Positions 35,609-45,290 of a stretch of 64,000 bases of DNA are shown one piece after another. The notes beneath the pieces are model-generated. The model was given only the letters and a program-made list of their open reading frames with translations. It was not told the DNA's origin and searched no databases. The stretch comes from Sphaerobacter thermophilus DSM 20745 (GTDB lineage: Bacteria > Chloroflexota > Chloroflexia > Thermomicrobiales > Thermomicrobiaceae), in NCBI RefSeq assembly GCF_000024985.1, contig NC_013524.1, positions 558,001-622,000 of the forward strand, read 5' to 3'. Position 1 is the stretch's first letter. Every line of letters begins with the position of its first letter. A program made the translations under genes and the position numbers.

Positions 35609-36979
35609 ATGGCGAGCAACGGCGATAGCCAGACAAAGTACCTGCTCTCGGAAGCGGAGATGCCGACTGCCTGGTACAACCTGCAGGCGGACCTGCCGAA
35701 CCCGGCGCCGCCGCTGCACCCGGGCACGGGCCAGCCGATCGGGCCGGCTGATCTGGCGCCGCTCTTCCCGATGGCGCTGATCGAGCAGGAGGTCAGCACC
35801 GAGCGCTGGATCGAGATCCCGGAGGAGGTCCAGGCGGTTTATCGGCTCTGGCGGCCGACCCCGCTCTACCGGGCGCGCCGGCTGGAGAAGGCGCTCGGGA
35901 CCCCCGCGCGGATCTTCTACAAGTACGAAGGCACGAGCCCGGCCGGGAGTCACAAGCCCAACACCGCCGTGGCCCAGGCGTACTACAACAAGCAAGAGGG
36001 CATCAAGCGGCTGACCACGGAGACCGGGGCCGGGCAGTGGGGCAGCGCGCTGGCGATGGCCTGCGCCTTCTTCGGCCTTGAGCTGAAGGTCTACATGGTC
36101 AAGGTCAGCTACGAGCAGAAGCCCTACCGCCGGGCGCTGATGGAAGCCTGGGGCGCCACCTGTGTCCCCAGCCCGAGCACCGACACCGAGTCGGGCCGGC
36201 GCATCCTCGCGGCCGATCCCAACTCGCGGGGGAGCCTGGGGATCGCGATCAGCGAGGCGGTGGAGGACGCCGCTTCCCGGGATGACACCCACTACTCGCT
36301 CGGCAGCGTGCTCAACCACGTGCTGCTGCACCAGACGGTGATCGGCCAGGAGGCGCAGAAGCAGCTCGCCATGGCCGACGCCGAGCCGGACATCATCATC
36401 GGCTGCGCCGGTGGCGGCTCGAACTTCGCCGGGCTGAGCTTCCCCTTCGTGCGCGAGAAGCTGCTGGGGAAGGAGATCCGGATCGTGGCGGTCGAGCCGG
36501 CCGCCTGCCCGACGCTGACCCGCGGCGTCTACGCCTACGACTTCGGCGACACCGGGCAGATGACGCCCCTGCTGAAGATGCACACGCTCGGCCACAGCTT
36601 CATGCCGGCAGCGATCCACGCCGGTGGGCTCCGCTACCACGGCATGGCGCCGTTGGTGAGCCTGCTCTACGAGCAGGGGTTGATCGAGGCGGTGGCCCTG
36701 CCGCAGACGAAGGTGTTCGAGGCGGCGGTGCAGTTCGCGCGGACCGAGGGGCTGGTCCCGGCGCCGGAGTCGGCCCACGCGGTGCGTGCGGCGATCGACG
36801 AGGCGCTGCGCTGCAAGGAGACCGGCGAGGCCAAGACGATCCTGTTCGGCCTGAGCGGCCACGGGAACTTCGACATGGCGGCCTACGAGGCCTATTTCGC
36901 GGGTCAACTGATGGACTACGCCCACCCCCAGGAGGAGATCGAAGCCGCGCTGGCCGGTCTGCCCGCGGTGGGGAACTAG
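35609..36979 (+). CDS. trpB2: Tryptophan synthase beta chain-like protein, TrpB2 type
   Basis: A 456-residue PLP enzyme of the TrpB2 group, longer than standard TrpB (about 400) because of an N-terminal extension ([20 protein letters not shown]) diagnostic for the group. The PLP Lys is in [13 protein letters not shown] (about residue 115), [14 protein letters not shown] follows, and the phosphate loop is [11 protein letters not shown]. It condenses indole, or possibly O-phosphoserine and indole, with serine to give tryptophan; TrpB2 enzymes can work without TrpA, which is absent nearby. ATG 35609 follows AAAGGAGAACGGGCCGCC. Single gene followed by a 14-bp terminator stem. Confidence 0.92.
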   Translation: MASNGDSQTKYLLSEAEMPTAWYNLQADLPNPAPPLHPGTGQPIGPADLAPLFPMALIEQEVSTERWIEIPEEVQAVYRLWRPTPLYRARRLEKALGTPARIFYKYEGTSPAGSHKPNTAVAQAYYNKQEGIKRLTTETGAGQWGSALAMACAFFGLELKVYMVKVSYEQKPYRRALMEAWGATCVPSPSTDTESGRRILAADPNSRGSLGIAISEAVEDAASRDDTHYSLGSVLNHVLLHQTVIGQEAQKQLAMADAEPDIIIGCAGGGSNFAGLSFPFVREKLLGKEIRIVAVEPAACPTLTRGVYAYDFGDTGQMTPLLKMHTLGHSFMPAAIHAGGLRYHGMAPLVSLLYEQGLIEAVALPQTKVFEAAVQFARTEGLVPAPESAHAVRAAIDEALRCKETGEAKTILFGLSGHGNFDMAAYEAYFAGQLMDYAHPQEEIEAALAGLPAVGN

Positions 36980-37009
36980 TCCGCAAACTCCCCAGATACG
37001 AGCACTCGC

Positions 37010-37041
37010 GCCGGCTGACCGCCGTGTGGCGGTCAGCCGGC
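37010..37041 (+). terminator. Terminator of trpB2
   Basis: A 14-bp perfect stem (GCCGGCTGACCGCC and complement) with the loop GTGT, 31 bases after the trpB2 stop. Confidence 0.8.
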
Positions 37042-37198
37042 CGCACCCTGATCCCACGCCCATTCCGCCCTCCAACGACTAGTTCCTGTTCATTACGTAG
37101 CCACTAGACGTACTACTCAGACGACATGCCGTCGGTACGACAACCTGCTCAGCTACTAGACATTCCCGGAGCACCAAGCCGATTCGGCAATGATTGTC

Positions 37199-37228
37199 TT
37201 GACAGCGCAGCACAGCACTGCCTACAAT
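37199..37228 (+). promoter_or_regulatory. Strong sigma70-type promoter for ABC operon 2
   Basis: TTGACA at 37199-37204 and TACAAT at 37223-37228 with 18 bases between. It starts a leader of about 215 bases before the binding-protein gene. The 160 bases between the terminator and this promoter are AT-richer and hold no gene. Confidence 0.75.
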
Positions 37229-37453
37229 CTCCGCGTCTGGCACAGGGCATCGTGACGCACACCACCGGGCCAAGGTCGGTACAGGTTAGTCCTTAAGCAG
37301 CGAGAAACGCAGCACAGCGGAGAACGCGGCGGTGACAACCGGGCATTCTGGCGGCGGTGCGTGGTTGCCCAACGCGCAGGCAGAGGAGGAGTCGGCCCCG
37401 GGGGCCAACGGGGGGTTTCCGGGCGTCCGGCGGGCGTCTGAGGAGGAGATGTG

Positions 37454-39166
37454 ATGCAGAAGGGCTCCGAGGAACTTCGTCAGTTGTTGGCCGATGCACT
37501 GGCCGGGAAACAGAGCCGGCGCGAGATCCTGCGCCGGGCCGCGGCGATGGGGATCAGCGCTCCCGTCTTCGGCGCGCTCCTGGCTGCTTGCGGCGGTGGT
37601 GACGATACGTCGGATTCGGGCGGCTCCGGTGGCGGCAGCCAGACCACGCCGTCGACCGGGGGTGACACCACGCCGACGGCGTCGAGCGGTGACGGTGGCA
37701 GCTCGGGCGGCGATGGCGACATCCCCGAGGAAGTCGTCATCATGCAGGGCGTGGACGCCAACACGCTCGATCCGCTCCTGCGCAACGCCACGCCTGAGTT
37801 CAACATCAACGTCCACGTCTTCGACATGTTCACCAAGCGGAATCCGCAGACCCTGGAGGTCGAGCCGCACATCGTCACCGAGTGGAAGACGATCGACGAC
37901 CTGACCTGGGAATTCAAGCTCGTCGAGGGCGCGACGTTCCACAACGGCGACCCGGTCAACGCCGACGCCGCGATCTACTCCTTCGAGCGCTGCGCCAAGG
38001 GCAAGATCGGGGAGCAGCCGGTCGTGCAGACCATTACCCGCCTCATCGGCTACGAGTCGGCCGAGAAGATCGACGACTACACCTTCCGGGTCAAGACCTC
38101 GAAGCCGGCGGCGATCTTCCCCGACCTGCTGACCTCCTTCGAGATCATCCCGCCGAGCGTGTACACCGACGCCGATGCGGACACCATCGCCAAGGTGCAG
38201 CGCGAGCCGGTCGGCTCCGGCCCGTACAAGCTGGTCGAGTGGGTCAAGGACGACCACATCACGCTGGAAGCCTACGAGAACTACTGGGGCCCGAAGCCCA
38301 AGGTCAAGCGGGTCATCTTCCGCCCGGTGCCCGAACTGTCGTCCCGGGTGGTGGCCCTGCAGAACGGCGAGGCCAACATCATCGTCAACGTGGCGCCCGA
38401 TCTGGTGCCGCAGTTGGACGCGGGCGAGAACACTCGGGTGTCCCAGGTCACCGGCGGCCGCATCATCTTCATCGGTATCCGCTGCGACAAGCCGCCGTTT
38501 GACGATAAGCGCGTCCGCCAGGCGCTGAACTACGCGGTCGACTTCGACTCGATCCGAACCGCGCTCCTCAACGGCGCCGGCGAGCGGGCGGCGACGATCG
38601 TGAACCCGCCGCACCAGCACCCGGACCTCAAGCCCTACCCGTACGACCCGGAGCGGGCCCGCGCGCTCCTGCAGGAGGCTGGCGTCCCCGAGGGCTTCGA
38701 GGTGACGATGGACGCCCCGAACGGCCGCTACATCAAGGATGCGGAGATGGCCCAGGCCATCGCGCAGAACTTCCAGGATATCGGCCTGAATGTCAACCTC
38801 CGGGTCCTGGAGTGGTCGGTCTACGCCGGAGAGTTGCTGCCGTCGGGCAACCCCGACCCGCTCTTCTTCCTGGGTCTGGGCGCTCCGTTCAGCGGCGAGC
38901 AGGAGATCTTCTACGTCCACCCGGATTACTCGCTGAACTTCACCTACTGGCAGCATGACGAGTTCGTTGCCAAGTTCGCCGAGTTGAGCCAGACGATCGA
39001 TTCGGACAAGCGGCAGCAACTCATGAACGAGCTGCAGGAGATCATTTACGACGAGTGCCCGTGGGTGCCGCTCTGGCACCAGGTGGACTTCTACGGGGTG
39101 ACGAAGACCTTCCCGTGGGAGGCCCGGCCGGACGAGCGGATCTTCGTCGGCGACGTGGGCATCTAG
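37454..39166 (+). CDS. ABC transporter substrate-binding lipoprotein (family 5), second
   Basis: A 570-residue SBP_bac_5 receptor. Its signal (SRREILRRAAAMG, then the lipobox LLAAC at about residue 47) is twin-arginine-like and closely resembles that of the receptor starting at 8309. A Gly/Ser/Thr/Asp linker of about 45 residues follows, then the binding fold (EWKTIDDLTWEFKLVEGATF; VGSGPYKLVEWVKDDHITLE). ATG 37454 is taken over the adjacent GTG because AGGAGG is then 7 bases away. It heads an operon with two permeases and no ATPase. Ligand unknown; peptides or sugars bound by DppA-like proteins are possible. Confidence 0.92.
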   Translation: MQKGSEELRQLLADALAGKQSRREILRRAAAMGISAPVFGALLAACGGGDDTSDSGGSGGGSQTTPSTGGDTTPTASSGDGGSSGGDGDIPEEVVIMQGVDANTLDPLLRNATPEFNINVHVFDMFTKRNPQTLEVEPHIVTEWKTIDDLTWEFKLVEGATFHNGDPVNADAAIYSFERCAKGKIGEQPVVQTITRLIGYESAEKIDDYTFRVKTSKPAAIFPDLLTSFEIIPPSVYTDADADTIAKVQREPVGSGPYKLVEWVKDDHITLEAYENYWGPKPKVKRVIFRPVPELSSRVVALQNGEANIIVNVAPDLVPQLDAGENTRVSQVTGGRIIFIGIRCDKPPFDDKRVRQALNYAVDFDSIRTALLNGAGERAATIVNPPHQHPDLKPYPYDPERARALLQEAGVPEGFEVTMDAPNGRYIKDAEMAQAIAQNFQDIGLNVNLRVLEWSVYAGELLPSGNPDPLFFLGLGAPFSGEQEIFYVHPDYSLNFTYWQHDEFVAKFAELSQTIDSDKRQQLMNELQEIIYDECPWVPLWHQVDFYGVTKTFPWEARPDERIFVGDVGI

Positions 39167-39185
39167 CCAGCCTTCGGCGGAGAGT

Positions 39186-39229
39186 CCCGTGCCGCCGCAC
39201 CGGCTTCGGCCGGTCTGGCGGCGCGGGCC
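39186..39229 (+). terminator. Intercistronic hairpin after the second binding-protein gene
   Basis: CCGTGCCGCC and GGCGGCGCGG form an outer stem and CCGGC-TTCG-GCCGG an inner stem with a stable UUCG-type loop. It occupies the same position as the hairpin at 10178-10208 in the first ABC operon. Confidence 0.7.
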
Positions 39230-39277
39230 ATTCCAGGCTGCGACCGGGGTGTCGCACGATACGGGAAGTGAATCCCC

Positions 39278-40213
39278 ATGGGACGTTTTATCATCCGACG
39301 TCTCCTCCAATCGATTCTCGTCGTCTTCGGCGTCACCTTGCTGGTCTTCGTGGTGCTGTTCAAGACCGGCGACCCGGTAATCCTGCTGGTGAGCCCCGAC
39401 GCGACCAAGGAGGAGATCGAACAGGTCCGACGCGAACTGGGCTTCGACCGGCCCTGGTACGTGCAGTACGCCGACTTCATGACCGACGCGCTGCGGGGCG
39501 ATTTCGGCATCTCGCTGCGCCAGAAGCAGCCGGTGTTCAAGCTCGTCGTGGAGCGCATCCCGGCAACACTCGAGCTTGCCATCGCAGCGTTCATCATCTC
39601 CATCGTTGTGGCGGTCCCGGTCGGCATCATCTCCGCCACCCAGCGCAACTCGATCTGGGACAACCTGAGCATGGGCTTCGCCCTCCTGGGCCAGTCGCTG
39701 CCGGTCTTCTTCCTCGGGGTGATGCTCATCTTCATCTTCGCCGGTCAACTCAAGGTGTTACCCAGCTACGGCCGTGGCGACGGAACGCTGGTGGGTGAAC
39801 TCCGCCACCTGATCCTGCCCGCCGTGACGCTGGCGACCTTTACGCTGGCCCGCACCGCGCGACTGGTACGCTCCAGCCTGCTGGAGGTACTGGGCCTCGA
39901 ATACGTCAAGACCGCGCGCGCCAAGGGATTGGCCGAGCGGGTCGTCATCCTGCGCCACGCATTGCAGAACGCGATGATCCCGGTCGTCACCGTGCTGGGC
40001 CTTGAGCTCGGCACGCTGCTGGGCGGCGCGGTGATCACCGAGACGGTATTCGCCTGGCCGGGAGTCGGCCGACTGGTCATCAACGCGATCCAACAGCGCG
40101 ACTTCCCGGTGGTGGTCGGCGCGGTGACGCTGGTGGCCGTCATGTTTGTCGTGATCAACCTGGTGGTCGACGTGCTCTACGGCGTGATCGACCCACGGGT
40201 GCGCTACTCGTAG
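39278..40213 (+). CDS. ABC transporter permease (DppB-like), second operon
   Basis: A 311-residue permease beginning IIRRLLQSILVVFGVTLLVF, with the conserved KTGDP loop, the EAA segment TARAKGLAERVVILRHALQN and the C-terminal VIDPRVRYS. It is of the same family as the gene at 10259 but clearly a different paralogue. The ribosome site (GGGAAG) is weak, which with the upstream hairpin would lower its expression relative to the receptor. Confidence 0.92.
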   Translation: MGRFIIRRLLQSILVVFGVTLLVFVVLFKTGDPVILLVSPDATKEEIEQVRRELGFDRPWYVQYADFMTDALRGDFGISLRQKQPVFKLVVERIPATLELAIAAFIISIVVAVPVGIISATQRNSIWDNLSMGFALLGQSLPVFFLGVMLIFIFAGQLKVLPSYGRGDGTLVGELRHLILPAVTLATFTLARTARLVRSSLLEVLGLEYVKTARAKGLAERVVILRHALQNAMIPVVTVLGLELGTLLGGAVITETVFAWPGVGRLVINAIQQRDFPVVVGAVTLVAVMFVVINLVVDVLYGVIDPRVRYS

Positions 40214-40275
40214 CGCGACCGCACGAGGCGGGGCGCTTGGGACTGGCAGCCCAAGGGACATGAGGGGTTTACGGG

Positions 40276-41223
40276 ATGGCTAAGAGCGACGACGCAGTGG
40301 TCCAGGCCGGAAGCCGCGCGAGCGGCGGGGCGCTGACCGAGTTCGGGGCGGCACGGCCGACCCGGCGGCGAATGCCGCGTGCACTGCGCAGCCTGCTCCA
40401 GAACCGGCTAGCCGTCTTCGGCGCCCTGATGCTAGTGCTCGTCGTCATCGCGGCGATCGCGGCGCCGGTGCTCAGCGACCTGGACCCGCGCCGGGGCGAG
40501 ATCCTGGCCAGCAAGAAGCCGCCGGCCTGGAGCAGCGGCGGTAGTTCGGAGTACCTGCTCGGCACCGACGCGCTCGGCCGCGACATCTACACCCGCATCC
40601 TCTACGGAGCACGCATCTCACTGGTCGTCGGTATCGTCGCGGTGCTGATCGCCGGAGCGATCGGCGTGACGCTGGGCCTGATTTCCGGCTACTACGGGGG
40701 CCGAATCGACGACATCATCATGCGCATCGCCGAGATCCAGCTCGCGGTGCCGTTCATCCTGTTCGCCATCGCCATCCTGGCGGTGTTAGGCCAGGGCCTG
40801 GACAAGATCATCATCACCCTCGGCGTGACCGGCTGGGTTACCTACGGCCGCGTCGTGCGCGGGCAGGTGTTGTCCTGGAAGCAAGCCGAGTTCGTCGAGG
40901 CGGCCCGCGCCATCGGCGCGCGCGACCTGGCGATCATGGTCAAGCACATCCTGCCCAACACCTTCGCCTCGATCATCGTCATCGCCAGCTTCGCCGTCGC
41001 CAGCACGATCCTGGCCGAGGCCTCCCTGTCGTTCCTCGGCCTCGGCGTGCCGCCGGATGTACCCACCTGGGGCGGGATGGTCGCCGCCGGGCGCGATTAC
41101 ATCCTCTCCGGCCAGTGGTGGATGTACACCTTCCCCGGCATCGCCATCATGCTGACGGTCCTGGGGATCAACACCGTCGGCGACTGGCTGCGCGACTACC
41201 TCGACCCACGGCTCAACGTCTAG
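40276..41223 (+). CDS. ABC transporter permease (DppC-like), second operon
   Basis: A 315-residue permease. After a 50-residue cytoplasmic N-terminus come the first helix, the LLGTDALGRDIYTRILYGAR signature, and the EAA loop AARAIGARDLAIMVKHILPN. It ends YLDPRLNV. It lies 62 bases after the DppB-like gene and completes the membrane part of the importer. The next gene to the right is an unrelated sigma factor; no ATPase gene is present. Confidence 0.92.
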   Translation: MAKSDDAVVQAGSRASGGALTEFGAARPTRRRMPRALRSLLQNRLAVFGALMLVLVVIAAIAAPVLSDLDPRRGEILASKKPPAWSSGGSSEYLLGTDALGRDIYTRILYGARISLVVGIVAVLIAGAIGVTLGLISGYYGGRIDDIIMRIAEIQLAVPFILFAIAILAVLGQGLDKIIITLGVTGWVTYGRVVRGQVLSWKQAEFVEAARAIGARDLAIMVKHILPNTFASIIVIASFAVASTILAEASLSFLGLGVPPDVPTWGGMVAAGRDYILSGQWWMYTFPGIAIMLTVLGINTVGDWLRDYLDPRLNV

Positions 41224-41283
41224 CCGCCGTGGTCCTGCTCCGGGGCCATAGAGCCTAACCATTGAAATGAGGCGTATGCGGTC

Positions 41284-41436
41284 AGCCCGGGGGGTTATCC
41301 CCCGGGCTGATTACGCCAGGCGGTTGGGCGCGCGGCGCGGAAACGCCGGACGGCCACTCCGGATGCCGTCCGATGTCCGGGACGGTGATGTACGGATTTC
41401 GCGCCGTGGCACGTGCCCGGGGATGAACCCCCGGGC
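41284..41436. repeat. Two dispersed GC-rich palindromes
   Basis: AGCCCGGGGGGTTATCCCCC at about 41284-41308 and GCCCGGGGATGAACCCCCGG at about 41417-41436, of the family described at 15374-15740. They lie after the second ABC operon; the gap 41224-41668 has no gene. Confidence 0.7.
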
Positions 41437-41668
41437 CGCGACGACGGGGCGAGAATCCCCACCAACCACGTCGGCGCCCTGCCTCCAAACATCCGCCGCA
41501 CCCGTGGCGACCACCTTGCTGTCATCCCGGTGGCCGTGCTGGTCCGGGTGCGGTAGCGCGTTGCGCGGCGCGAGGGACGGCGTCGCGCACGGAGCCGGCG
41601 CGGGATCCACCATTTGGCGCACCGCACCTGACCGGTCGAGCCGGTCTGGACCTGATCCGAGGAACAGG

Positions 41669-41696
41669 TTGACACGCGGACACAAGCTGCTAGTAT
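41669..41696 (+). promoter_or_regulatory. Sigma70-type promoter of the ECF sigma gene
   Basis: TTGACA at 41669-41674 and TAGTAT at 41691-41696, 16 bases apart, with TG before the -10 (extended -10). This suggests that the sigma gene is transcribed by the housekeeping sigma rather than only by itself. Confidence 0.6.
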
Positions 41697-41701
41697 ACGT
41701 A

Positions 41702-41717
41702 CAGAACGCCTGTTCTG
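41702..41717. promoter_or_regulatory. SOS-box-like palindrome at the sigma promoter
   Basis: CAGAAC-GCCT-GTTCTG, 6-bp perfect arms, placed just downstream of the -10 element. GAAC-N4-GTTC is the core of Gram-positive LexA sites, so repression by LexA is possible. Confidence 0.45.
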
Positions 41718-41810
41718 ACCGTGGTGGTTGAGCAGCATCGTGCGGCCACACGCCCCACGCCACCGCACGACTGCCGACCGCACTAGCGCGCCGTGTTTGG
41801 AGCGACCTGC

Positions 41811-43067
41811 ATGATGAACACGCACGCGGACGAGCGGGTGCGCACCATAGTCGACAACGTCTACCGCTCGGACGGGCGGCGCGTCTTCGCCACCCTCATC
41901 CGCCTGCTTGGCGACTTCGACCTCGCGGAAGATGCGCTACACGAAGCCTTCGCAGCGGCCGTGGAGCAGTGGCCGAGAGACGGCCTGCCGGCCAACCCCC
42001 GGGCCTGGCTGGTCTCCACCGGCCGGTTCAAAGCCATCGACGCCATGCGCCGCCGTGCCCGCTTCGACGCGTCACTGGCGGCCCTCGCTGAGCGTCTGGA
42101 GACGGTCGGCCGCGACCCCAGCGACTGGGACGACGACAACATCGAGGACGACCGGCTGCGACTGATCTTCACCTGCTGCCACCCCGCCCTGTCGCCCGAG
42201 GCGCAGGTAGCACTGACGCTGCGGGAGGTATGCGGGCTCACCACCGAGGAGATCGCGCACGCCTTCCTCACCACCCCCTCAACGCTCGCCCAGCGGATCG
42301 TGCGCGCCAAGCGGAAGATCCGCGACGCGCGCATCCCATATGTCGTGCCCTCGCGGGAAGAGCTGCCGGAGCGGCTCGATGCCGTCCTCCGCGTCATCTA
42401 CCTGGTGTTCAACGAGGGGTACTCCGCCTCGTCGGGCCAGTCGCTCACCCGCGCCGACCTCTCGGGGGAGGCGATCCGCCTGGGGCGGCTGGTGTTCGAG
42501 CTCCTGCCGGAGCCGGAGGTGGCCGGTCTGCTCGCGCTGATGCTGCTGCAGGAGTCACGGCGCGCGGCACGGACCACGCCGACCGGCGACCTGATCCTGT
42601 TGGAAGACCAGGACCGCTCGCTCTGGAACCAGGAGCAGATCGCAGAGGGATTGGCGCTGGTAGATCGGGCGCTCGCGTCGCGCCGCTTCGGGCCGTACAC
42701 CATTCAGGCCGCCATCGCCGCCGTCCACGCCCGCGCAGCCACACCCGACGCGACCGACTGGAACCAGATCGTCGGGTGGTATGACCTGCTGGCGCAGTTC
42801 GAGCCCTCGCCGGTCGTCGAGCTGAACCGAGCGGTGGCGGTGGCGATGCGAGACGGGCCGGAGGCAGGGCTGGCATTGATCGACGCCATCCTCGAGCGGG
42901 GCGACCTGACCGGTTACCATCTGGCCTACTCGGCACGCGCAGACCTGTGCCGCCGCCTGGGCCGGACAGCGGACGCCCGTGCCGCCTACGAGCAGGCCCT
43001 GGCCCTCACCCAGCAGGAACCCGAGCGGCGATTCCTGGAGCGGAGGCTACGCGAACTAGCCGGCTGA
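41811..43067 (+). CDS. ECF sigma factor, ECF42 type with C-terminal extension
   Basis: A 418-residue sigma factor. Sigma2 covers about residues 5-75 ([20 protein letters not shown], then [20 protein letters not shown]) and sigma4 about 110-165 ([20 protein letters not shown], then [20 protein letters not shown]). The last 230 residues ([57 protein letters not shown]) form the TPR-like extension of the ECF42 group, which has no anti-sigma factor and whose genes lie beside DGPF-motif YCII proteins, as here. ATG 41811 follows TTGGAGCGACCTGC. It probably recognises the WGTCGA-N17-CG sites in the following 10 kb. Confidence 0.9.
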   Translation: MMNTHADERVRTIVDNVYRSDGRRVFATLIRLLGDFDLAEDALHEAFAAAVEQWPRDGLPANPRAWLVSTGRFKAIDAMRRRARFDASLAALAERLETVGRDPSDWDDDNIEDDRLRLIFTCCHPALSPEAQVALTLREVCGLTTEEIAHAFLTTPSTLAQRIVRAKRKIRDARIPYVVPSREELPERLDAVLRVIYLVFNEGYSASSGQSLTRADLSGEAIRLGRLVFELLPEPEVAGLLALMLLQESRRAARTTPTGDLILLEDQDRSLWNQEQIAEGLALVDRALASRRFGPYTIQAAIAAVHARAATPDATDWNQIVGWYDLLAQFEPSPVVELNRAVAVAMRDGPEAGLALIDAILERGDLTGYHLAYSARADLCRRLGRTADARAAYEQALALTQQEPERRFLERRLRELAG

Positions 43068-43106
43068 GACGGCACACGCGGGACTCGGCCGATTCCATCC
43101 GATCGG

Positions 43107-43135
43107 AGTCGATTTCGGCATCTGCCGAACGACGA
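43107..43135 (+). promoter_or_regulatory. Candidate ECF42 promoter 1
   Basis: AGTCGA, 17 bases, CGACGA; 75 bases before the VOC gene. The spacer TTTCGGCATCTGCCGAA is nearly identical in its ends to that at 46888. Confidence 0.6.
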
Positions 43136-43209
43136 GAGCGTGGGACGAGCCAGGCGCGGCGCTTGGAAACCGCCCCGGGAGCCTGGCCGGCATGCGGAAA
43201 GGGAGTCTG

Positions 43210-43584
43210 ATGATTGCGTACGTTCATTCGGCCACCATCATCGTCAGCGATCAGGAAAAGGCGCTCGACTTCTACGTCAACACGCTCGGCTTCGAGAAGG
43301 TGTTCGACAATCAGCTCGACCCCAACATGCGCTTTGTCACGGTGGTCCCGCCGGGAGCGCAGACGCAGGTCGCGCTCGGGCTACCGTCCTGGTATGAGGA
43401 TGGCCGCAAACCGGGTGGCTACACCGGTATCTCCCTGATCACCCGCGATATCGACGAGGCATACAAGACGCTGACCGAGCGCGGCGTGACCTTCACGAAG
43501 CCGCCTGAGATGATGCCCTGGGGACAGCGGGCGACCTGGTTCTCCGACCCCGACGGCAACCAATTCTTCCTGGTCGAGGAGTAG
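43210..43584 (+). CDS. VOC family protein
   Basis: A 124-residue single VOC module starting IAYVHSATIIVSDQEKALDF and ending WFSDPDGNQFFLVEE, which supply the conserved metal-site His and Glu of the glyoxalase fold. ATG 43210 follows AAAGGGAGTCTG. VOC proteins of this size are frequent partners of ECF42 sigma factors; substrate unknown. It is the first gene after the sigma factor and has its own candidate ECF42 promoter. Confidence 0.87.
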   Translation: MIAYVHSATIIVSDQEKALDFYVNTLGFEKVFDNQLDPNMRFVTVVPPGAQTQVALGLPSWYEDGRKPGGYTGISLITRDIDEAYKTLTERGVTFTKPPEMMPWGQRATWFSDPDGNQFFLVEE

Positions 43585-43735
43585 AGACCACGACAACGCC
43601 GGCCGGGGACTGGAGCGATTATCCGGTTCCCGGACTGTGAGGCATGCGATCCACGAGCGTAGACGGCGCACGGCGGTCAGCAAGATCAAGGCGATAGACG
43701 CCGCGTTTCTCATGTGACCGGCCCAGGCGGTCCGG

Positions 43736-44005
43736 GTGGTCCAGGCGCTGGCCCTGCTCGTGATCGGGAACTCGGACATTACCCGACCGGAGCACATGGC
43801 CGAGTTGTTCCGCCTGCTCGACGGCGTCTCCGGCGACAATGAGACACTGCCGACGGCCCACCTCGCAATCCTGCCCGGCACCTTACACATCTCGCCCATC
43901 TACCAGGTCGAGTGGCTCGCCTCGATGACCAACGCCTTCCTGGACGCGCCGATGCCCGAGAACGGACACAGGCGGTTCACGCCGGACCGAGGAGGCACAG
44001 CCTAA
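43736..44005 (+). pseudogene. Alpha/beta-hydrolase remnant (C-terminus)
   Basis: Only the last 80-90 residues of an alpha/beta hydrolase are encoded: LLVIGNSDITRPEHMAELFR, AILPGTLHISPIYQVEW and NAFLDAPMPENG. They align with IVIGDSDGTRPEHAVEMFR, VVLPGTMHLGILDRVGW and EEFLDAPMPEQ of the intact hydrolase at 46038-46862. The lid and nucleophile parts are missing and there is no ribosome site. It looks like a partial copy left by duplication and deletion in this cluster. Confidence 0.75.
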
Positions 44006-44043
44006 CCATCGGGCATCGAGCTCCGCCCTCGAGGCTTGACCCC

Positions 44044-44117
44044 TTGACACTAGCACGATTGTTCTATACTGTACGTACAGGCGCCACCTGTCGAATCGGG
44101 TCCGGCTCGTTCGACTA
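44044..44117 (+). promoter_or_regulatory. Tandem promoters of the BNR-propeller operon
   Basis: Two elements overlap in this stretch. A sigma70-like TTGACA (44044-44049) with TATACT (44065-44070) or TACTGT (44067-44072), over the perfect palindrome CTGTACGTACAG at 44069-44080. Then the candidate ECF42 promoter TGTCGA (44089-44094), 17 bases, CGACTA (44112-44117), 57 bases before the start codon. Confidence 0.6.
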
Positions 44118-44174
44118 CGGTATGGGAGCAACAGCCGTGGTCAGTGGTATCGAGCGCTCAGGAAGGAGCCTTGG

Positions 44175-45290
44175 ATGAGCGGAGTCCGTGTCCTTGTTGG
44201 GACACGCAAGGGAGCTTTCATTCTCACCGCGGACGGCAAACGTGATCGGTGGCAGGTTACCGGTCCCCTCTTTGGGGGCTGGGAGGTCTACCACATCAAA
44301 GGCTCACCCGCCGATCCGAACCGGATCTACGCCGCGCCGTCGCTGAGCTGGTTCGGCCAGCAGATCCAGCGCTCCGACGACGGCGGCGAGACGTGGGAGC
44401 CGGTCGGCAACGAGTTCGTCTACGACGGGGAGACCGGGACACACCAGTGGTACGACGGCACCCAGCATCCCTGGGAGTTCTCGCGGGTCTGGCACCTGGA
44501 GCCGTCGCTGACTGACCCCGACACGGTCTATGCCGGCGTGGAGGACGCCGCTCTGTTCCGCTCCACCGACGGCGGCCGGACCTGGCAGGAATTCCCCGGC
44601 CTGCGCTGCCACGATACCGGCCATCTCTGGCAACCCGGCGCCGGCGGCCTGTGCCTCCACACCATCCTGCTCGATCCCAGCAACCCCGAGCGTATTCTCG
44701 TGGCGATTTCGTCGGCGGGGGCCTTCCGGACCGACGACGGCGGCGGGACGTGGAAGCCGATCAACCGCGGCCTGCGCTCTGACTACATCCCCGATCCGGA
44801 TGCCGAGGTCGGCCACTGCGTCCACCGGATTGCGATGCACCCGTCGCGGCCGAACGTGCTCTTCATGCAGAAGCACTGGGATGTGATGCGTAGCGACGAT
44901 GCGGGCGAGTCGTGGCACGAAGTGAGCGGGAACCTCCCGAGCGACTTCGGCTTCCCGATCGAGGTCCACGCGCACGAGCCGGAGACGATCTACGTCGTCC
45001 CGATCACGAGCGACCATCAGCACTACCCGCCCGAGGGGAAGCTGCGGGTCTACCGAAGCCGCACCGGCGGGCATGAGTGGGAGCCCCTGACGAAGGGCCT
45101 GCCGCAGCAGAACTGCTACGTCAACGTGCTGCGCGATGCGATGGCCGTGGACCAGCTCGACCCCTGCGGCGTCTACTTCGGGACCACCGGCGGGCAGGTC
45201 TACGTGTCGGCCGACTCCGGCGACACCTGGATGCCGATCGTCGAGAACCTGCCGGCGGTCGTTTCGGTGGAAGTGCAGACCCTGCCATGA
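44175..45290 (+). CDS. BNR/Asp-box beta-propeller protein
   Basis: A 371-residue beta-propeller of the sialidase-like BNR fold without sialidase catalytic residues. Asp boxes occur five times: SDDGGETW (about 63), STDGGRTW (about 132), TDDGGGTW (about 184), SDDAGESW (about 239) and SADSGDTW (about 346), spaced about 45-60 residues apart. There is no signal peptide, so it acts in the cytoplasm. It overlaps the MoaD/ThiS-like gene by 4 bases (ATGA). The pair propeller plus small ubiquitin-like protein recurs in actinobacteria and others, but its role is unknown. Confidence 0.85.
   Translation: MSGVRVLVGTRKGAFILTADGKRDRWQVTGPLFGGWEVYHIKGSPADPNRIYAAPSLSWFGQQIQRSDDGGETWEPVGNEFVYDGETGTHQWYDGTQHPWEFSRVWHLEPSLTDPDTVYAGVEDAALFRSTDGGRTWQEFPGLRCHDTGHLWQPGAGGLCLHTILLDPSNPERILVAISSAGAFRTDDGGGTWKPINRGLRSDYIPDPDAEVGHCVHRIAMHPSRPNVLFMQKHWDVMRSDDAGESWHEVSGNLPSDFGFPIEVHAHEPETIYVVPITSDHQHYPPEGKLRVYRSRTGGHEWEPLTKGLPQQNCYVNVLRDAMAVDQLDPCGVYFGTTGGQVYVSADSGDTWMPIVENLPAVVSVEVQTLP

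Noticed and set aside
37286-39748. 820-codon open frame antisense to the second receptor gene
   Set aside because: Same reason: third-position GC creates long antisense frames; composition is shadow-like and there is no ribosome site.
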